Positions 37,117-47,121 of a stretch of 64,000 nt of DNA are shown here, piece after piece. The DNA is taken from contig JACQFD010000004.1 in NCBI GenBank assembly GCA_016200225.1, positions 124,001-188,000 of the forward strand. The letters run 5' to 3'. The translations under genes were made by a program, and so were the position numbers. Numbering within the stretch: the stretch's first letter is position 1; every line of letters begins with the position of its first letter. The stretch is from Planctomycetota bacterium (GTDB taxonomy: Bacteria > Planctomycetota > UBA1135 > JACQFD01). The notes beneath the pieces were generated by a model that searched no databases, was not told the origin of the DNA, and was given only the letters and a program-made list of their open reading frames with translations.

Positions 37117-39060
37117 TCAGCTCTTTACTTCGAATTCGGCGTCTTGAACGTTCTCGTCTTTGCCCTTGCTGGCCGCGGGTTCTTCCGCATGCGCGGCGTC
37201 CGGACCACCGCCCTCTCCGCCAGCGCTGCCGCCACCGGAGCCCTGCGCTTTTTTCGCGGCTTCGGCGTAGAGAATCTCGCCGATCTTCTGCGTCGCCGTT
37301 TGAAATTCGGCAATCGCAGATTCGATCGCCGCCTTGTCCTCGCCTTTCGCGGCTTCCTCGAGCTTCTTGCGCGCGTCCTCGATCGTCTTGCGGTCGGCCT
37401 CGGATAGTTTAGATCCGTGCTCCTTGAGCGATTTGTTGGTTTCGTAAATCGTCGCCTCGGCGCGATTCTTTAATTCTACAATTTCGCGGCGGCCCTTGTC
37501 CTCTTCGCGATGGGATTCCGCGTCGCGAGCCATGCGTTCGACCTCGTCTTTCGAAAGGCCGCCCGAGCTCTCGATGCGGATTTTCTGTTCTTTACTTGTA
37601 GCAACGTCGCGCGCCGTCACGGAGAGAATTCCGTTCGCGTCCATGTCGAAATGCACCTCGACCTGCGGCATGCCGCGCGGCGCGGGCGGGATTCCGTCCA
37701 ATATGAATTTTCCGAGCGTTCTGTTGTCTTTCGCGAATTCGCGCTCGCCTTGGAGAACGTGGATTTCGACCTGCGTCTGGCCGTCCTGCGCCGTCGAGAA
37801 GACCTGCTTTTTCGACGTCGGAATTGTAGTGTTTCGGTCGACGAGTTTTGTAAATACGCCGCCCAATGTTTCGATTCCAAGCGACAGGGGCGTGACGTCG
37901 AGAAGGACGATATCTTTACGTTCGCCGGAAAGCACCGCGCCCTGAATCGCGGCGCCGATCGCGACCGCTTCGTCGGGGTTCACCGAACGGTTCGGCTCGC
38001 GATTGAACAATTCCTTGGCCATCGCCTGCGCGCTCGGCATGCGCGTCGACCCGCCGACGAGAATGACCTCGTCGATTTCTCCGACGGCATGGCCCGAATC
38101 TTTAATTGCCTGAAGGCAGGGTTTGCGGCAGCGCTCGATGAGCGGCTCGGTCAATGCTTCAAATCGCGCGCGCGTGATCGTTTTTGATAAATGTTTCGGT
38201 TCGCCGTTCACGGCCGTGATGAACGGTAAATTAACAGTTGTCTGCAAATTCGAACTCAATTCGATTTTCGCGCGTTCGGCGGCCTCTTTCAAACGCTGGA
38301 GCGCCATCGGATCCTTGCGCAGATCGACGCGGTGTTCTTTTTGGAATTCGTTCGCGAGTTCGTCGATCAGCATCTGATCCCAGTCGTCGCCGCCGAGGTG
38401 GCTGTCTCCGTTCACGGCCAATACTTCAAATACGCCGTCGCCGAATTCGAGAATCGATATATCGAATGTGCCGCCGCCGAGGTCGAACACGGCGATTTTC
38501 TGGCCTTTCTTCTTGTCCAAACCGTAGGCAAACGCCGCGGCCGTCGGTTCATTAAGAATACGCTCGACTTCGAGGCCCGCGATCTTACCCGCGTCTTTTG
38601 TGGCTTGACGCTGGCTATCGTTAAAATATGCCGGAACGGTAATGACCGCGCGCGTCACTTTCTCCCCGAGGTGCGCCTCGGCCGCCTCGCGCATGGCGCT
38701 CAATACGACCGCCGAAATTTCCGGAGGCGAATATTCTTTTCCGCGAATCCTAATTTTCGCGGACGCCTCGCCGCTTCCGATCACTTCATATGGAATCAGT
38801 TTTTCCTCCGACGTCACTTCGGAGCGGCGCCTCCCCATGAAGCGCTTGATGGAATAAACTGTATTCTTTGGATTCGTGATCGCCTGCCGACGCGCGGGCG
38901 CGCCGACGAGGCGCTCTCCGGATTCTGTAAACGCGACGACGGACGGCGTGGTGCGATTGCCTTCGAGGTTTGGAATGACCGTGACCTCGCCGCCTTCCAT
39001 GACGGAGACGCAGGAGTTGGTCGTACCCAGATCGATGCCAATAATTTTGCCTTTAGCCAT
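37117..39060 (-). CDS. dnaK: Hsp70 chaperone DnaK
   Basis: The 647-residue protein has the actin-like ATPase domain ([54 protein letters not shown]), the [16 protein letters not shown] linker and substrate-binding domain, and a Gly-rich C-terminus ending DAEFEVKS, close to the usual DAEFEEV tail that docks co-chaperones. No grpE or dnaJ is adjacent. I find no CIRCE element in the 167-bp upstream gap and no strong ribosome-binding site. Confidence 0.97.
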   Translation of the reverse strand: MAKGKIIGIDLGTTNSCVSVMEGGEVTVIPNLEGNRTTPSVVAFTESGERLVGAPARRQAITNPKNTVYSIKRFMGRRRSEVTSEEKLIPYEVIGSGEASAKIRIRGKEYSPPEISAVVLSAMREAAEAHLGEKVTRAVITVPAYFNDSQRQATKDAGKIAGLEVERILNEPTAAAFAYGLDKKKGQKIAVFDLGGGTFDISILEFGDGVFEVLAVNGDSHLGGDDWDQMLIDELANEFQKEHRVDLRKDPMALQRLKEAAERAKIELSSNLQTTVNLPFITAVNGEPKHLSKTITRARFEALTEPLIERCRKPCLQAIKDSGHAVGEIDEVILVGGSTRMPSAQAMAKELFNREPNRSVNPDEAVAIGAAIQGAVLSGERKDIVLLDVTPLSLGIETLGGVFTKLVDRNTTIPTSKKQVFSTAQDGQTQVEIHVLQGEREFAKDNRTLGKFILDGIPPAPRGMPQVEVHFDMDANGILSVTARDVATSKEQKIRIESSGGLSKDEVERMARDAESHREEDKGRREIVELKNRAEATIYETNKSLKEHGSKLSEADRKTIEDARKKLEEAAKGEDKAAIESAIAEFQTATQKIGEILYAEAAKKAQGSGGGSAGGEGGGPDAAHAEEPAASKGKDENVQDAEFEVKS

Positions 39061-39227
39061 TGGATGGAACGCTTCCCGCGGGCGACCGCCCGGGCGAAGT
39101 CCGAAAGACTGGAGACAAATCGAGTGCCACTTCGCGCCCTACGGAGAGATGCGCGCGGGCGCCGAATTGGCAGGATCGCGCGCGTCCGCCGCGCGCAATC
39201 CGCTGCCGCGCAGGCAGTTTTCCGGTT

Positions 39228-40661
<1,434 letters not shown>

Positions 40662-40700
40662 TTGTTATCTATAATTAATAATAAAGATTGTAAAATTAAA

Positions 40701-41603
40701 TTATTGCGCGTGCTTTTTCTTCGATTTCGACTTTTTTTCCGGCACTTCCGTAAATGTAGTCTCGACCACCGCCGCGGGCGGCGGCGTTTCGGGCTCCGGC
40801 TCGGGTTCGCGCGTCGATTCGGGAATCGGGAATCTTAATGTAAACCGCGTGCCGCGTCCGGCCTCGCTCCAGACGCCGATGCTGCCGCCGTGTTCCTCGA
40901 GAATGCGCTTCGTGAGCGGCAGACCGTAGCCCGTGCCGCCCTTGCGCGTCGAAAAGAACAATTCCCAACAGCGTTCGCGCACTTCGGGCGACATGCCGAC
41001 GCCGGTATCTGTAATTTCAAGCGTGATGGAATCCCCCTCGCGCCACGTGCGAATTAACAATTCTCCGCCGTTCGGCATCGCCTGCCGCGCGTTCGAAATG
41101 AGATTCAAGATCGCCTGTTTTAAATGATTGCGATCGAGCGAAAGCTGCGGGAGATCGCTGCGCAGATCGGCGAGCACGCGGACGCGCGAATTTTGATTTT
41201 CGGCATCCGTAAATTCCAAGACTTCGCGGATAATATCGTTTAAATCTAATAATTCGAACCGGAAATGATCGCCGCGCGCGAACGATAAGAATGTCTGGAC
41301 GATTTCCTCGAGTCGTTTCACCTCGCGTTCTAACAATTCGGTTTTTCGAAGCAAACGCTGCTCTTTCGCCGTCTGCGGGTTTTGCCAATCTTCGCGGATC
41401 AGCGCGAGATTGATCGCCATCGTCGAAAGTGGATTCTTTATTTCGTGCGCGAACCCGCCCGCGATGGCGCCGAGGAACGCCAAACGCGTTCCGCGATAAC
41501 CCGGCGGCGGCGGGGACGGCCGAGGCCCGCCCGTCTCAAGCAGCCGGCGACGCTCCATGCCATCACTGGCATCCGAACGATAAATGGGCGGTTTCGATTT
41601 CAT
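40701..41603 (-). CDS. Soluble sensor histidine kinase (NtrB-like), lacking a sensor domain
   Basis: The 300-residue protein has a HisKA domain with His53 (GGFAHEIKNPLSTMA), an HATPase domain with N-box NLISNARQAMPNGGE, G1 DTGVGMS and G2 GGTGYGLPLTK, and an acidic-then-basic tail (EPEPEPETPPPAA, then KKSKSKKKHAQ). There is no membrane helix and only 40 residues before the HisKA domain, so the signal must come from another protein. It is co-transcribed with the NtrC-like regulator. Confidence 0.94.
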   Translation of the reverse strand: MKSKPPIYRSDASDGMERRRLLETGGPRPSPPPPGYRGTRLAFLGAIAGGFAHEIKNPLSTMAINLALIREDWQNPQTAKEQRLLRKTELLEREVKRLEEIVQTFLSFARGDHFRFELLDLNDIIREVLEFTDAENQNSRVRVLADLRSDLPQLSLDRNHLKQAILNLISNARQAMPNGGELLIRTWREGDSITLEITDTGVGMSPEVRERCWELFFSTRKGGTGYGLPLTKRILEEHGGSIGVWSEAGRGTRFTLRFPIPESTREPEPEPETPPPAAVVETTFTEVPEKKSKSKKKHAQ

Positions 41604-41623
41604 TGTGCACGGGGCTTACTTAA

Positions 41624-41784
41624 ACAGCCCGTGGCAAAAGTGCTCCCCAATCCAAGAATAGGAGTTTTTTGATAAATCGAGGAAAACCGATTGAGGCGTA
41701 GCAAAGAGCTACGTCGAGATCGGTTTGACGAAGAGATAACAAAAAAGAACATTCTTGGAATGGATGACTTTTGCCACGGGCTGT
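41624..41784. mobile_element. MITE-like element with perfect 18-bp terminal inverted repeats
   Basis: The ends ACAGCCCGTGGCAAAAGT (41624-41641) and its reverse complement (41767-41784) match perfectly. TAA flanks both sides (41621-41623 and 41785-41787), compatible with a 3-bp target duplication. Inside are further paired arms: CCAAGAAT with ATTCTTGG, an ACCGAT/ATCGGT pair, and a central GTAGC/GCTAC hairpin. The whole 161 bp can thus fold into one long stem. There is no coding capacity. It lies in the 322-bp gap between the divergent histidine kinase and fusion-gene starts. The remaining 138 bp after it hold a short direct repeat TTGCGATCTT and no gene. Confidence 0.8.
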
Positions 41785-41925
41785 TAACCTGTGGATCAAC
41801 AGGTTTCGCGAATAGCGGGTTGGCAAAGACAAAAACGTCGGTGCCACTTTGGCGGTTCGCGCCCACAGTTGCGATCTTCATTTGCGATCTTTGTGCCGTG
41901 CGAATGACCGACCGACATTCCTTGG

Positions 41926-43038
41926 ATGGCGAAGCAAAAACCAACTCCGACCGATTCCGGCGCACCGACGCCGGACGAAATGCTTGCGGCGCGCGATGCG
42001 CTGGCGCGGGGAAAACTCGTCGGCCTTCCGACGGAGTCGGGGTACGCGGCTGTTGTTAATATTACGAATACGGAGGATTTGGCGCGGCTGCGCAAAACCG
42101 CGGGACCAGGGATTAGTTATTTGCTCGCGCGCGACGCCGAAGCCGCGTCGCAGTGGTTTCAATGGAACGCGCCGGCGCGGCGCCTCGCGAACCGTTACTG
42201 GCCGGGTCCGCTGATTCTTGGATTGCCGATCCGGGAGCCGCGTCCCCCGTGGTTCGCGCGCGCGTTGCCCGATCCTAAACAATCTTTTTATTATGTTCGA
42301 AATCCGGCGGGCTCCGCCGCCCGCGCATTGTTGGACGCGGCATCGGATCCCCTGCTCGCGTTCGAATTGAATCATCGCGGCAGGGCTCTCGCGCGCGAGT
42401 CGGATCTGTCGGAAAGTCTCCGCCGCGAAATGCCCGTTTGTCTTAAGTATAAAACGGCGGCGGCGATCGACGCGCCCGCCATCGTTAAAATTGGACCCGG
42501 ACTTTTCGAAGTCGAGCGGGAAGGATTATTAACGAAAGAGAATTTACTGAAAGCGGCCGGGCGGCGGATTCTATTGGTATGCACCGGCAACACGTGCCGG
42601 TCGCCGATGGCGCAGACCGTCCTCCGCGGCCAGATTGCCGCCGCGCTCGGAGGCAAACCCGAATTGAACAATGAACAATTGGTACAATTTCTCGATCGCT
42701 TCGGTTATCGGGTCGAATCGGCGGGCATCGCGCCGTTTCCCGGCGCGCCCGCGTCGCCGCACGCGCTGTCCGCGGTCGAAGAATTGGAATATTCGCTCGA
42801 GGGCCACAGCGCGCGGGTCGCCTCGTTCGAATTGTTATCGGAATTCGACATTGCGCTCACGATGACGGCCGGACACGCGCGGCGCCTCCGCGATTTCGCG
42901 CCCGAATCTCTACAAATCGAACGGCTCGATCCGTCGTCCGACATCGAGGATCCCTTCGGCGCCTCGCTCGAAATGTATCGAAGCGTTTTGCATCAAATCC
43001 GAGCCGCCGTTGCCGCGCGGCTGCCGGATTTATTATAA
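41926..43038 (+). CDS. Fusion: Sua5/YrdC-like domain plus low-molecular-weight phosphatase of arginine-phosphatase type
   Basis: The 370-residue protein has an N-terminal Sua5/YrdC-like domain (about 15-195) and a C-terminal LMW phosphatase (about 213-368). The phosphatase has the catalytic loop CTGNTCRS (Cys219 to Arg225) and the acid DP at 342-343. Thr223 sits where the protein-arginine phosphatase YwlE has Thr and tyrosine phosphatases usually have Ile, so arginine phosphatase activity is plausible. In Bacillus ywlC (Sua5) and ywlE are near neighbours, which fits the fusion. The Sua5 half keeps GLPTESGY and YWPGPLIL but seems to lack the KxR and SxN motifs needed for threonylcarbamoyl-AMP synthesis. 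Confidence 0.85.
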   Translation: MAKQKPTPTDSGAPTPDEMLAARDALARGKLVGLPTESGYAAVVNITNTEDLARLRKTAGPGISYLLARDAEAASQWFQWNAPARRLANRYWPGPLILGLPIREPRPPWFARALPDPKQSFYYVRNPAGSAARALLDAASDPLLAFELNHRGRALARESDLSESLRREMPVCLKYKTAAAIDAPAIVKIGPGLFEVEREGLLTKENLLKAAGRRILLVCTGNTCRSPMAQTVLRGQIAAALGGKPELNNEQLVQFLDRFGYRVESAGIAPFPGAPASPHALSAVEELEYSLEGHSARVASFELLSEFDIALTMTAGHARRLRDFAPESLQIERLDPSSDIEDPFGASLEMYRSVLHQIRAAVAARLPDLL

Positions 43039-43057
43039 CTGTCGGATTTATTATAAA

Positions 43058-46000
43058 TTACTGTTTCGCGGCTTCGAGGCGCCGCAGCGCGGGAAGGAGC
43101 GTCGCATCGTACAATTCGCGGCCCACGGCGAGCGCGACCGCGACCTGGCGGGGCCGCGTGATGGCGTTCGCCGCCGCCTCCTCGACGCGGATCGCGAGCG
43201 CGTCGCGTTCGCGAATTGTTATGAATCGCGCGGCGGCGCGCCGCGCGGGATCCTTCGATTGTAAAGATTGCGCGAGCGTCTCCAGATCGTATGGACCGGC
43301 GTCGCGCTTTATTAATAATGGCGACGCCGCGTTGATTAATATATTCAAATCCTGCTCCAGCCGGCCGCGCGCCTCCAGCGGCATTCTGGCCGGGAGTTCG
43401 CGCGCGACGTCCGGGTCGAGCGAAAGCGCGACGGCTGTCTCCACCGCGGCGTTTTCCGCGCTCTGCGAGCGGTGGAGCGCGACGGCAAATGCAAGAATCG
43501 ACACCGGATCGCGCAAATGCCTCGCGGCATGTTCCAATTCCGCGAGCGCGCGCGAGATTTCATTGTTAGCAAGATGGCCGCCGCCGATGGAGAACATCCG
43601 CTGCGCAAGAAAACTCTCGCCGTCCATCGCCGCGAATGGGTGCGCCGTGGAGGCGGTGAGCGCGGCCAGATCGGATTCGAGACCCGGACCCGGTTGTTGC
43701 CCCGACGCTTCGGCGATCGAACGACGCGCTCTTAAGTATGCATTTCCCGCGGCCCGCCGGGCCTCCTGTTCTCCCGCCGGCAACGCCTCCATCGAAGGTA
43801 ACAATTCGTGCGGGGCCCCCTCCCGCGCGCGAATTAATGTATCAATATTTTCCAATTCATAACGTATCCGCGCGGCGCCTGTAAAGAATCCGTGGCGTTC
43901 GATCGACGCTTTCTCGTCGCTAAGATTCAATTCCGTTTGAAACGCGCCCATGCCCTGCGTTCCGAGAACGCACTGCGCGGCCACGTCGCCCGCGCTGGCG
44001 CAGCCCGTGCGCTGCAAATCGACGGCGAGCGCCGGATCGAGAAGCGCGGCGCGCGCGCGGGCTTCGTTCCATCGCAACGGTTGGTCCGAACCTAACAATA
44101 TTGCGCTTTTTCCGACGAGGAAGAGCGCGCGATTCGGAAAGGCTTGTGTAAAGGTTGCAACCAGCGCCCGAAACGCGCGCGGTTCGGTCGCGAGAATGGG
44201 AATCCACTGCGTCAGCACGCCTCCCGGGCGGATCCGCCGCGTAGCCAGTTGATAGAATTCTTTAGTATAAAACGGATAGGCCGCGGGCGTGTCCGGCAGC
44301 AGCGGTTCGAGCACGATCAAATCATACAAATCCCCCTCGCGCGCCGCGAACCGGCGGCCGTCGTCCATGATGATATGCAATCGCGGATCGATATTTGTAA
44401 CATGATCGGAATGGATAATATTTTCGGCCGGGCGCCAGCCTCCCGCCGGATTGACAAATAATCCGTCGCTCGCCGGCGAAAACCAATGTAATAAATCGAA
44501 CACTTCGCCGGATATTTCTATTAAATCGATGCGGCCGAGCGAGGCGTGCCGCGCCGCGGCCGCCGCCGTGGAGCCCGTGCCGACGGCAATGATCGCCGCG
44601 CTCTTCGATTCCGCGCCCGCCAGCAGCATCGGCAGATGCGCGAGCGAGCGAGTATAACGATAATCGTCTCCCGTCGCGGCGGCGCGAAACTGATTTGTAA
44701 AGAGTGTTTTTTCGTGCCGCCGCCGGTCGAGCACCGCCGCGGCAAGTCCCATGGGGCCTTCCTTCGCTTCCAACACTTCGAGCCACGGCCGCCCGCGGAA
44801 CGGCGGCACGCGCGTCGTGATCGGGCTCGCGCCGAGCAGCGCGCCCGACGCGATCGGTATAATTAAGGAGAACGTTCGCAATCCAAAGAACGAAATCGCC
44901 GCGGGAAATACACAAATACCGGCGGCGCCGCAAATCGCCGTCGTCGACACGCCCATCGATAATAAAAATGGCACGATCAGCGCGGGAGCGAGCGCGCCCG
45001 CCGCGTACGCGAGATTGAGTCGGGCGATGCGGACCCGGCTTTCGCCCTCCGCGAGCGCGAACGCGAGCGGCGAGAGCGCTCCCGCGAGCGCGAGCGGCGG
45101 CGCGACGAGCATTCCCAGAATAAGTATTCGTCCCAAATTGTACTCTTCGCGCGACAACGGATTCGCGATCCACGGCAGGCGTCCCAGCATCTCCAAAACG
45201 CACAATAAGAGAGGACCGGAGAGCGCGGCGCAGCCGACGAGAAGGGCCGCGAACGTACGCACGCGCAATTGTTGTAATAAGAATCCCGACGCGGCGGATC
45301 CCGCCGAAATCCCGATCAGCGCGGCCCCGAGAACGAATGCAATCGAATCGGACCCGTCTCCGAGAAAAAACGGCGCGAGCCTTCCAAATAAAGATTCGAG
45401 CGCCAGCGTCAGGGCTCCCGATGCGAAAGCAAACCAAACCGCCGCTTTCGGCCGCGTCGGATGCGGAATTGTAATGAAGCTTTCCGCGACTCTTGGTTTT
45501 TCGGCGGACGGCCGCGCGCGAAGCGACGCGGCGAAATACATCGCGAGCGCGGCTAAAAGTAAATTAACTCCCAAAATGGCCAGCGCGCAAATGTAAGTTC
45601 CGAGGCGGATCGGCCCGAACACGCCGCCGAACCATGCGCCGGGAACGGATCCGAGAGCGCCCGCGGATATTAATAATCCCGCGCGCGCCGCGCGACCTCC
45701 GGTCCAAGGATACAAATACGGAATCGAAGCTCCCACGGGAATTGCAAATAAAAATGCCGCGGCCATCGCGGCGGCGGGCGCGCCCGCGGAAGCGAGCCAG
45801 CCTCCGTTGCCCGCGAGCCAGATCGGCGCGCAAACCGCGGCGGCCCCGGCGAAACCCGCGCAGATTCTTAAATATACAAATGCACGGGCGCCCCCGACGC
45901 GCGCCGCGAGGGCCGCGCCGACGCCCATGCCGGAAAGCGCGAGCGCCAGAAGGAGCGCGGTGGATTGCGGCGATGCGCCGAGACCGAATCGTCCCGATCG

Positions 46001-46063
46001 CAATACTAACATTTCGGCGGCGAAGTCCGCCGCGCCGGCCAGAAGCGCCAGAAAGAGGACCAA
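43058..46063 (-). CDS. Large membrane protein with a spermidine-synthase-like domain
   Basis: The product, about 1001 residues, begins with some 12 membrane helices (to about residue 400). A spermidine synthase/methyltransferase-like domain follows, with the nucleotide-binding loop VGTGSTAAAAARHA, the strand RIDLIEIS, DDGRRFAAREGDLYDLIVLE and FYTKEFYQLATRRIRPGG. A helical C-terminal part then resembles TPR or HEAT repeats. The start is uncertain: no ATG or GTG fits, and I choose TTG 46063, 8 bp after the stop of the EIIA gene, because the reading upstream is a shadow of that gene. The substrate is unknown; such membrane SpeE-like proteins are common in planctomycetes and deltaproteobacteria. 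Confidence 0.8.
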   Translation of the reverse strand: MVLFLALLAGAADFAAEMLVLRSGRFGLGASPQSTALLLALALSGMGVGAALAARVGGARAFVYLRICAGFAGAAAVCAPIWLAGNGGWLASAGAPAAAMAAAFLFAIPVGASIPYLYPWTGGRAARAGLLISAGALGSVPGAWFGGVFGPIRLGTYICALAILGVNLLLAALAMYFAASLRARPSAEKPRVAESFITIPHPTRPKAAVWFAFASGALTLALESLFGRLAPFFLGDGSDSIAFVLGAALIGISAGSAASGFLLQQLRVRTFAALLVGCAALSGPLLLCVLEMLGRLPWIANPLSREEYNLGRILILGMLVAPPLALAGALSPLAFALAEGESRVRIARLNLAYAAGALAPALIVPFLLSMGVSTTAICGAAGICVFPAAISFFGLRTFSLIIPIASGALLGASPITTRVPPFRGRPWLEVLEAKEGPMGLAAAVLDRRRHEKTLFTNQFRAAATGDDYRYTRSLAHLPMLLAGAESKSAAIIAVGTGSTAAAAARHASLGRIDLIEISGEVFDLLHWFSPASDGLFVNPAGGWRPAENIIHSDHVTNIDPRLHIIMDDGRRFAAREGDLYDLIVLEPLLPDTPAAYPFYTKEFYQLATRRIRPGGVLTQWIPILATEPRAFRALVATFTQAFPNRALFLVGKSAILLGSDQPLRWNEARARAALLDPALAVDLQRTGCASAGDVAAQCVLGTQGMGAFQTELNLSDEKASIERHGFFTGAARIRYELENIDTLIRAREGAPHELLPSMEALPAGEQEARRAAGNAYLRARRSIAEASGQQPGPGLESDLAALTASTAHPFAAMDGESFLAQRMFSIGGGHLANNEISRALAELEHAARHLRDPVSILAFAVALHRSQSAENAAVETAVALSLDPDVARELPARMPLEARGRLEQDLNILINAASPLLIKRDAGPYDLETLAQSLQSKDPARRAAARFITIRERDALAIRVEEAAANAITRPRQVAVALAVGRELYDATLLPALRRLEAAKQ

Positions 46064-46071
46064 TGCAGTTG

Positions 46072-46611
46072 TTATGTCGACTTCGCTGAAATCTCGGCCG
46101 CCGCGATCACCGCATGCAGTTCGGGGGCCGGCTCGAGGCCCGTCGCCGTGTGCGACGACGCCGCTTTTAATAATCCTTCGCGAACTTCCTCGCGCGAAAG
46201 CAGCCGCGCCGCCTCCGCCAGCACGGGCAAGTACACAATTCTCCGCTCCTTCGGTATCAGTAACATTACAACAATGCGCGCGGGCCCTCCGTCGATCGAT
46301 TGGAATGGAACGCCCTGGCGGAATACCACGAGACACGTCACCAATTCTTCAAGGCCGTCGACGGCGGCGTGCGGAAGCGCGATTCCGCGCTCCATTCCCG
46401 TCGACATCGATTTTTCGCGGTCGAGGAGAGCCGCGTGAATCGCGTCGCGGCGCGCCGCCGGAACGCGGCCCGTCGAAACTAACAAATCGAGAATCTTCGA
46501 AATCGACTCCCATTTGTCCTTGCAACCGCCGCCGCCGGGGCCGTCGAGCACCCAGCAGCCCTGGCGGCCAAGTAGATTTGAAAACGGTACGGATGGTGCG
46601 GGCGATGCCAT
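46072..46611 (-). CDS. PtsN-like PTS EIIA domain protein
   Basis: The 179-residue protein is a fructose/nitrogen-type EIIA. The phosphoacceptor is His81 in GIALPHAAV, with the family segments STGRVPAARRDAIHAALLDRE and VVMLLIPKERRIVYLPVLAEAARLL. The N-terminal 30 residues (Gly/Cys-rich) are extra. No sugar permease is nearby, so it is more likely regulatory (nitrogen PTS) than transport-linked. It is coupled to the downstream membrane SpeE-like gene. Confidence 0.9.
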   Translation of the reverse strand: MASPAPSVPFSNLLGRQGCWVLDGPGGGGCKDKWESISKILDLLVSTGRVPAARRDAIHAALLDREKSMSTGMERGIALPHAAVDGLEELVTCLVVFRQGVPFQSIDGGPARIVVMLLIPKERRIVYLPVLAEAARLLSREEVREGLLKAASSHTATGLEPAPELHAVIAAAEISAKST

Positions 46612-46655
46612 GCTGCTTTTTTATTATTAATTAAAACGCCGCAATTTTAACTTAA

Positions 46656-47006
46656 ATGAATTCGGAATCTCCATCGAAAATGCGCGGGCCCTGCGGCGGC
46701 GGCGACTGGCGACGGATCGTCGTCGTATGCGACGACATCGGCGCCGGACGAGTATACGCCTCGACGCTCCCCCTTCGATTCGATCGTTCGATCGTCGTCC
46801 GGGCGGCAAGCGCGCGCGATCTCCGTCGAGCGCGGACGGGCGCCGCGCGTGCGCCGCGTTTTCATGCGCGTTCGATGCACCGTTACGCTCTTCGTCGGAT
46901 CGTCGCGCTGCGCGGATCCAACGGCCGCGGAGGTGAAATACTCGGGAATGACGGAGACAAGTCAGGTGTCTTTCCATCCAGCTATGCGATTGCCGCTTCG
47001 CTCTGA
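46656..47006 (+). CDS. Possible small hypothetical protein upstream of the secretion genes
   Basis: This 116-residue frame opens at ATG 46656 in the 510-bp gap between the EIIA gene and gspD. Codon choice (GAC, GTC, ATC, GCG, TCG) resembles real genes here, and it has a strand-like segment WRRIVVVCDDIGAGRVYA. The rest is Arg-rich without a recognised domain. The opposite strand also has an ORF of similar length, so coding is uncertain. No clear ribosome-binding site is present. From 47007 to 47121 the gap holds presumed promoter sequence and the gspD ribosome-binding site GGAGAGG. Confidence 0.35.
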   Translation: MNSESPSKMRGPCGGGDWRRIVVVCDDIGAGRVYASTLPLRFDRSIVVRAASARDLRRARTGAARAPRFHARSMHRYALRRIVALRGSNGRGGEILGNDGDKSGVFPSSYAIAASL

Positions 47007-47121
47007 CCGTTACAAACGCTAATATCGACGGCTTCGCATATTTAACAATCTTGCGTCCCATTCGTTTTCAAACCTTTACGCGTCCAACATCCGGAACCTA
47101 TACCCGGAGAGGTCGTATATA

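Noticed and set aside
46627..47061. A 144-codon minus-strand ORF opposite the small hypothetical gene
   Set aside because: Very Arg-rich, no domain, and codon use poorer than the plus-strand frame.
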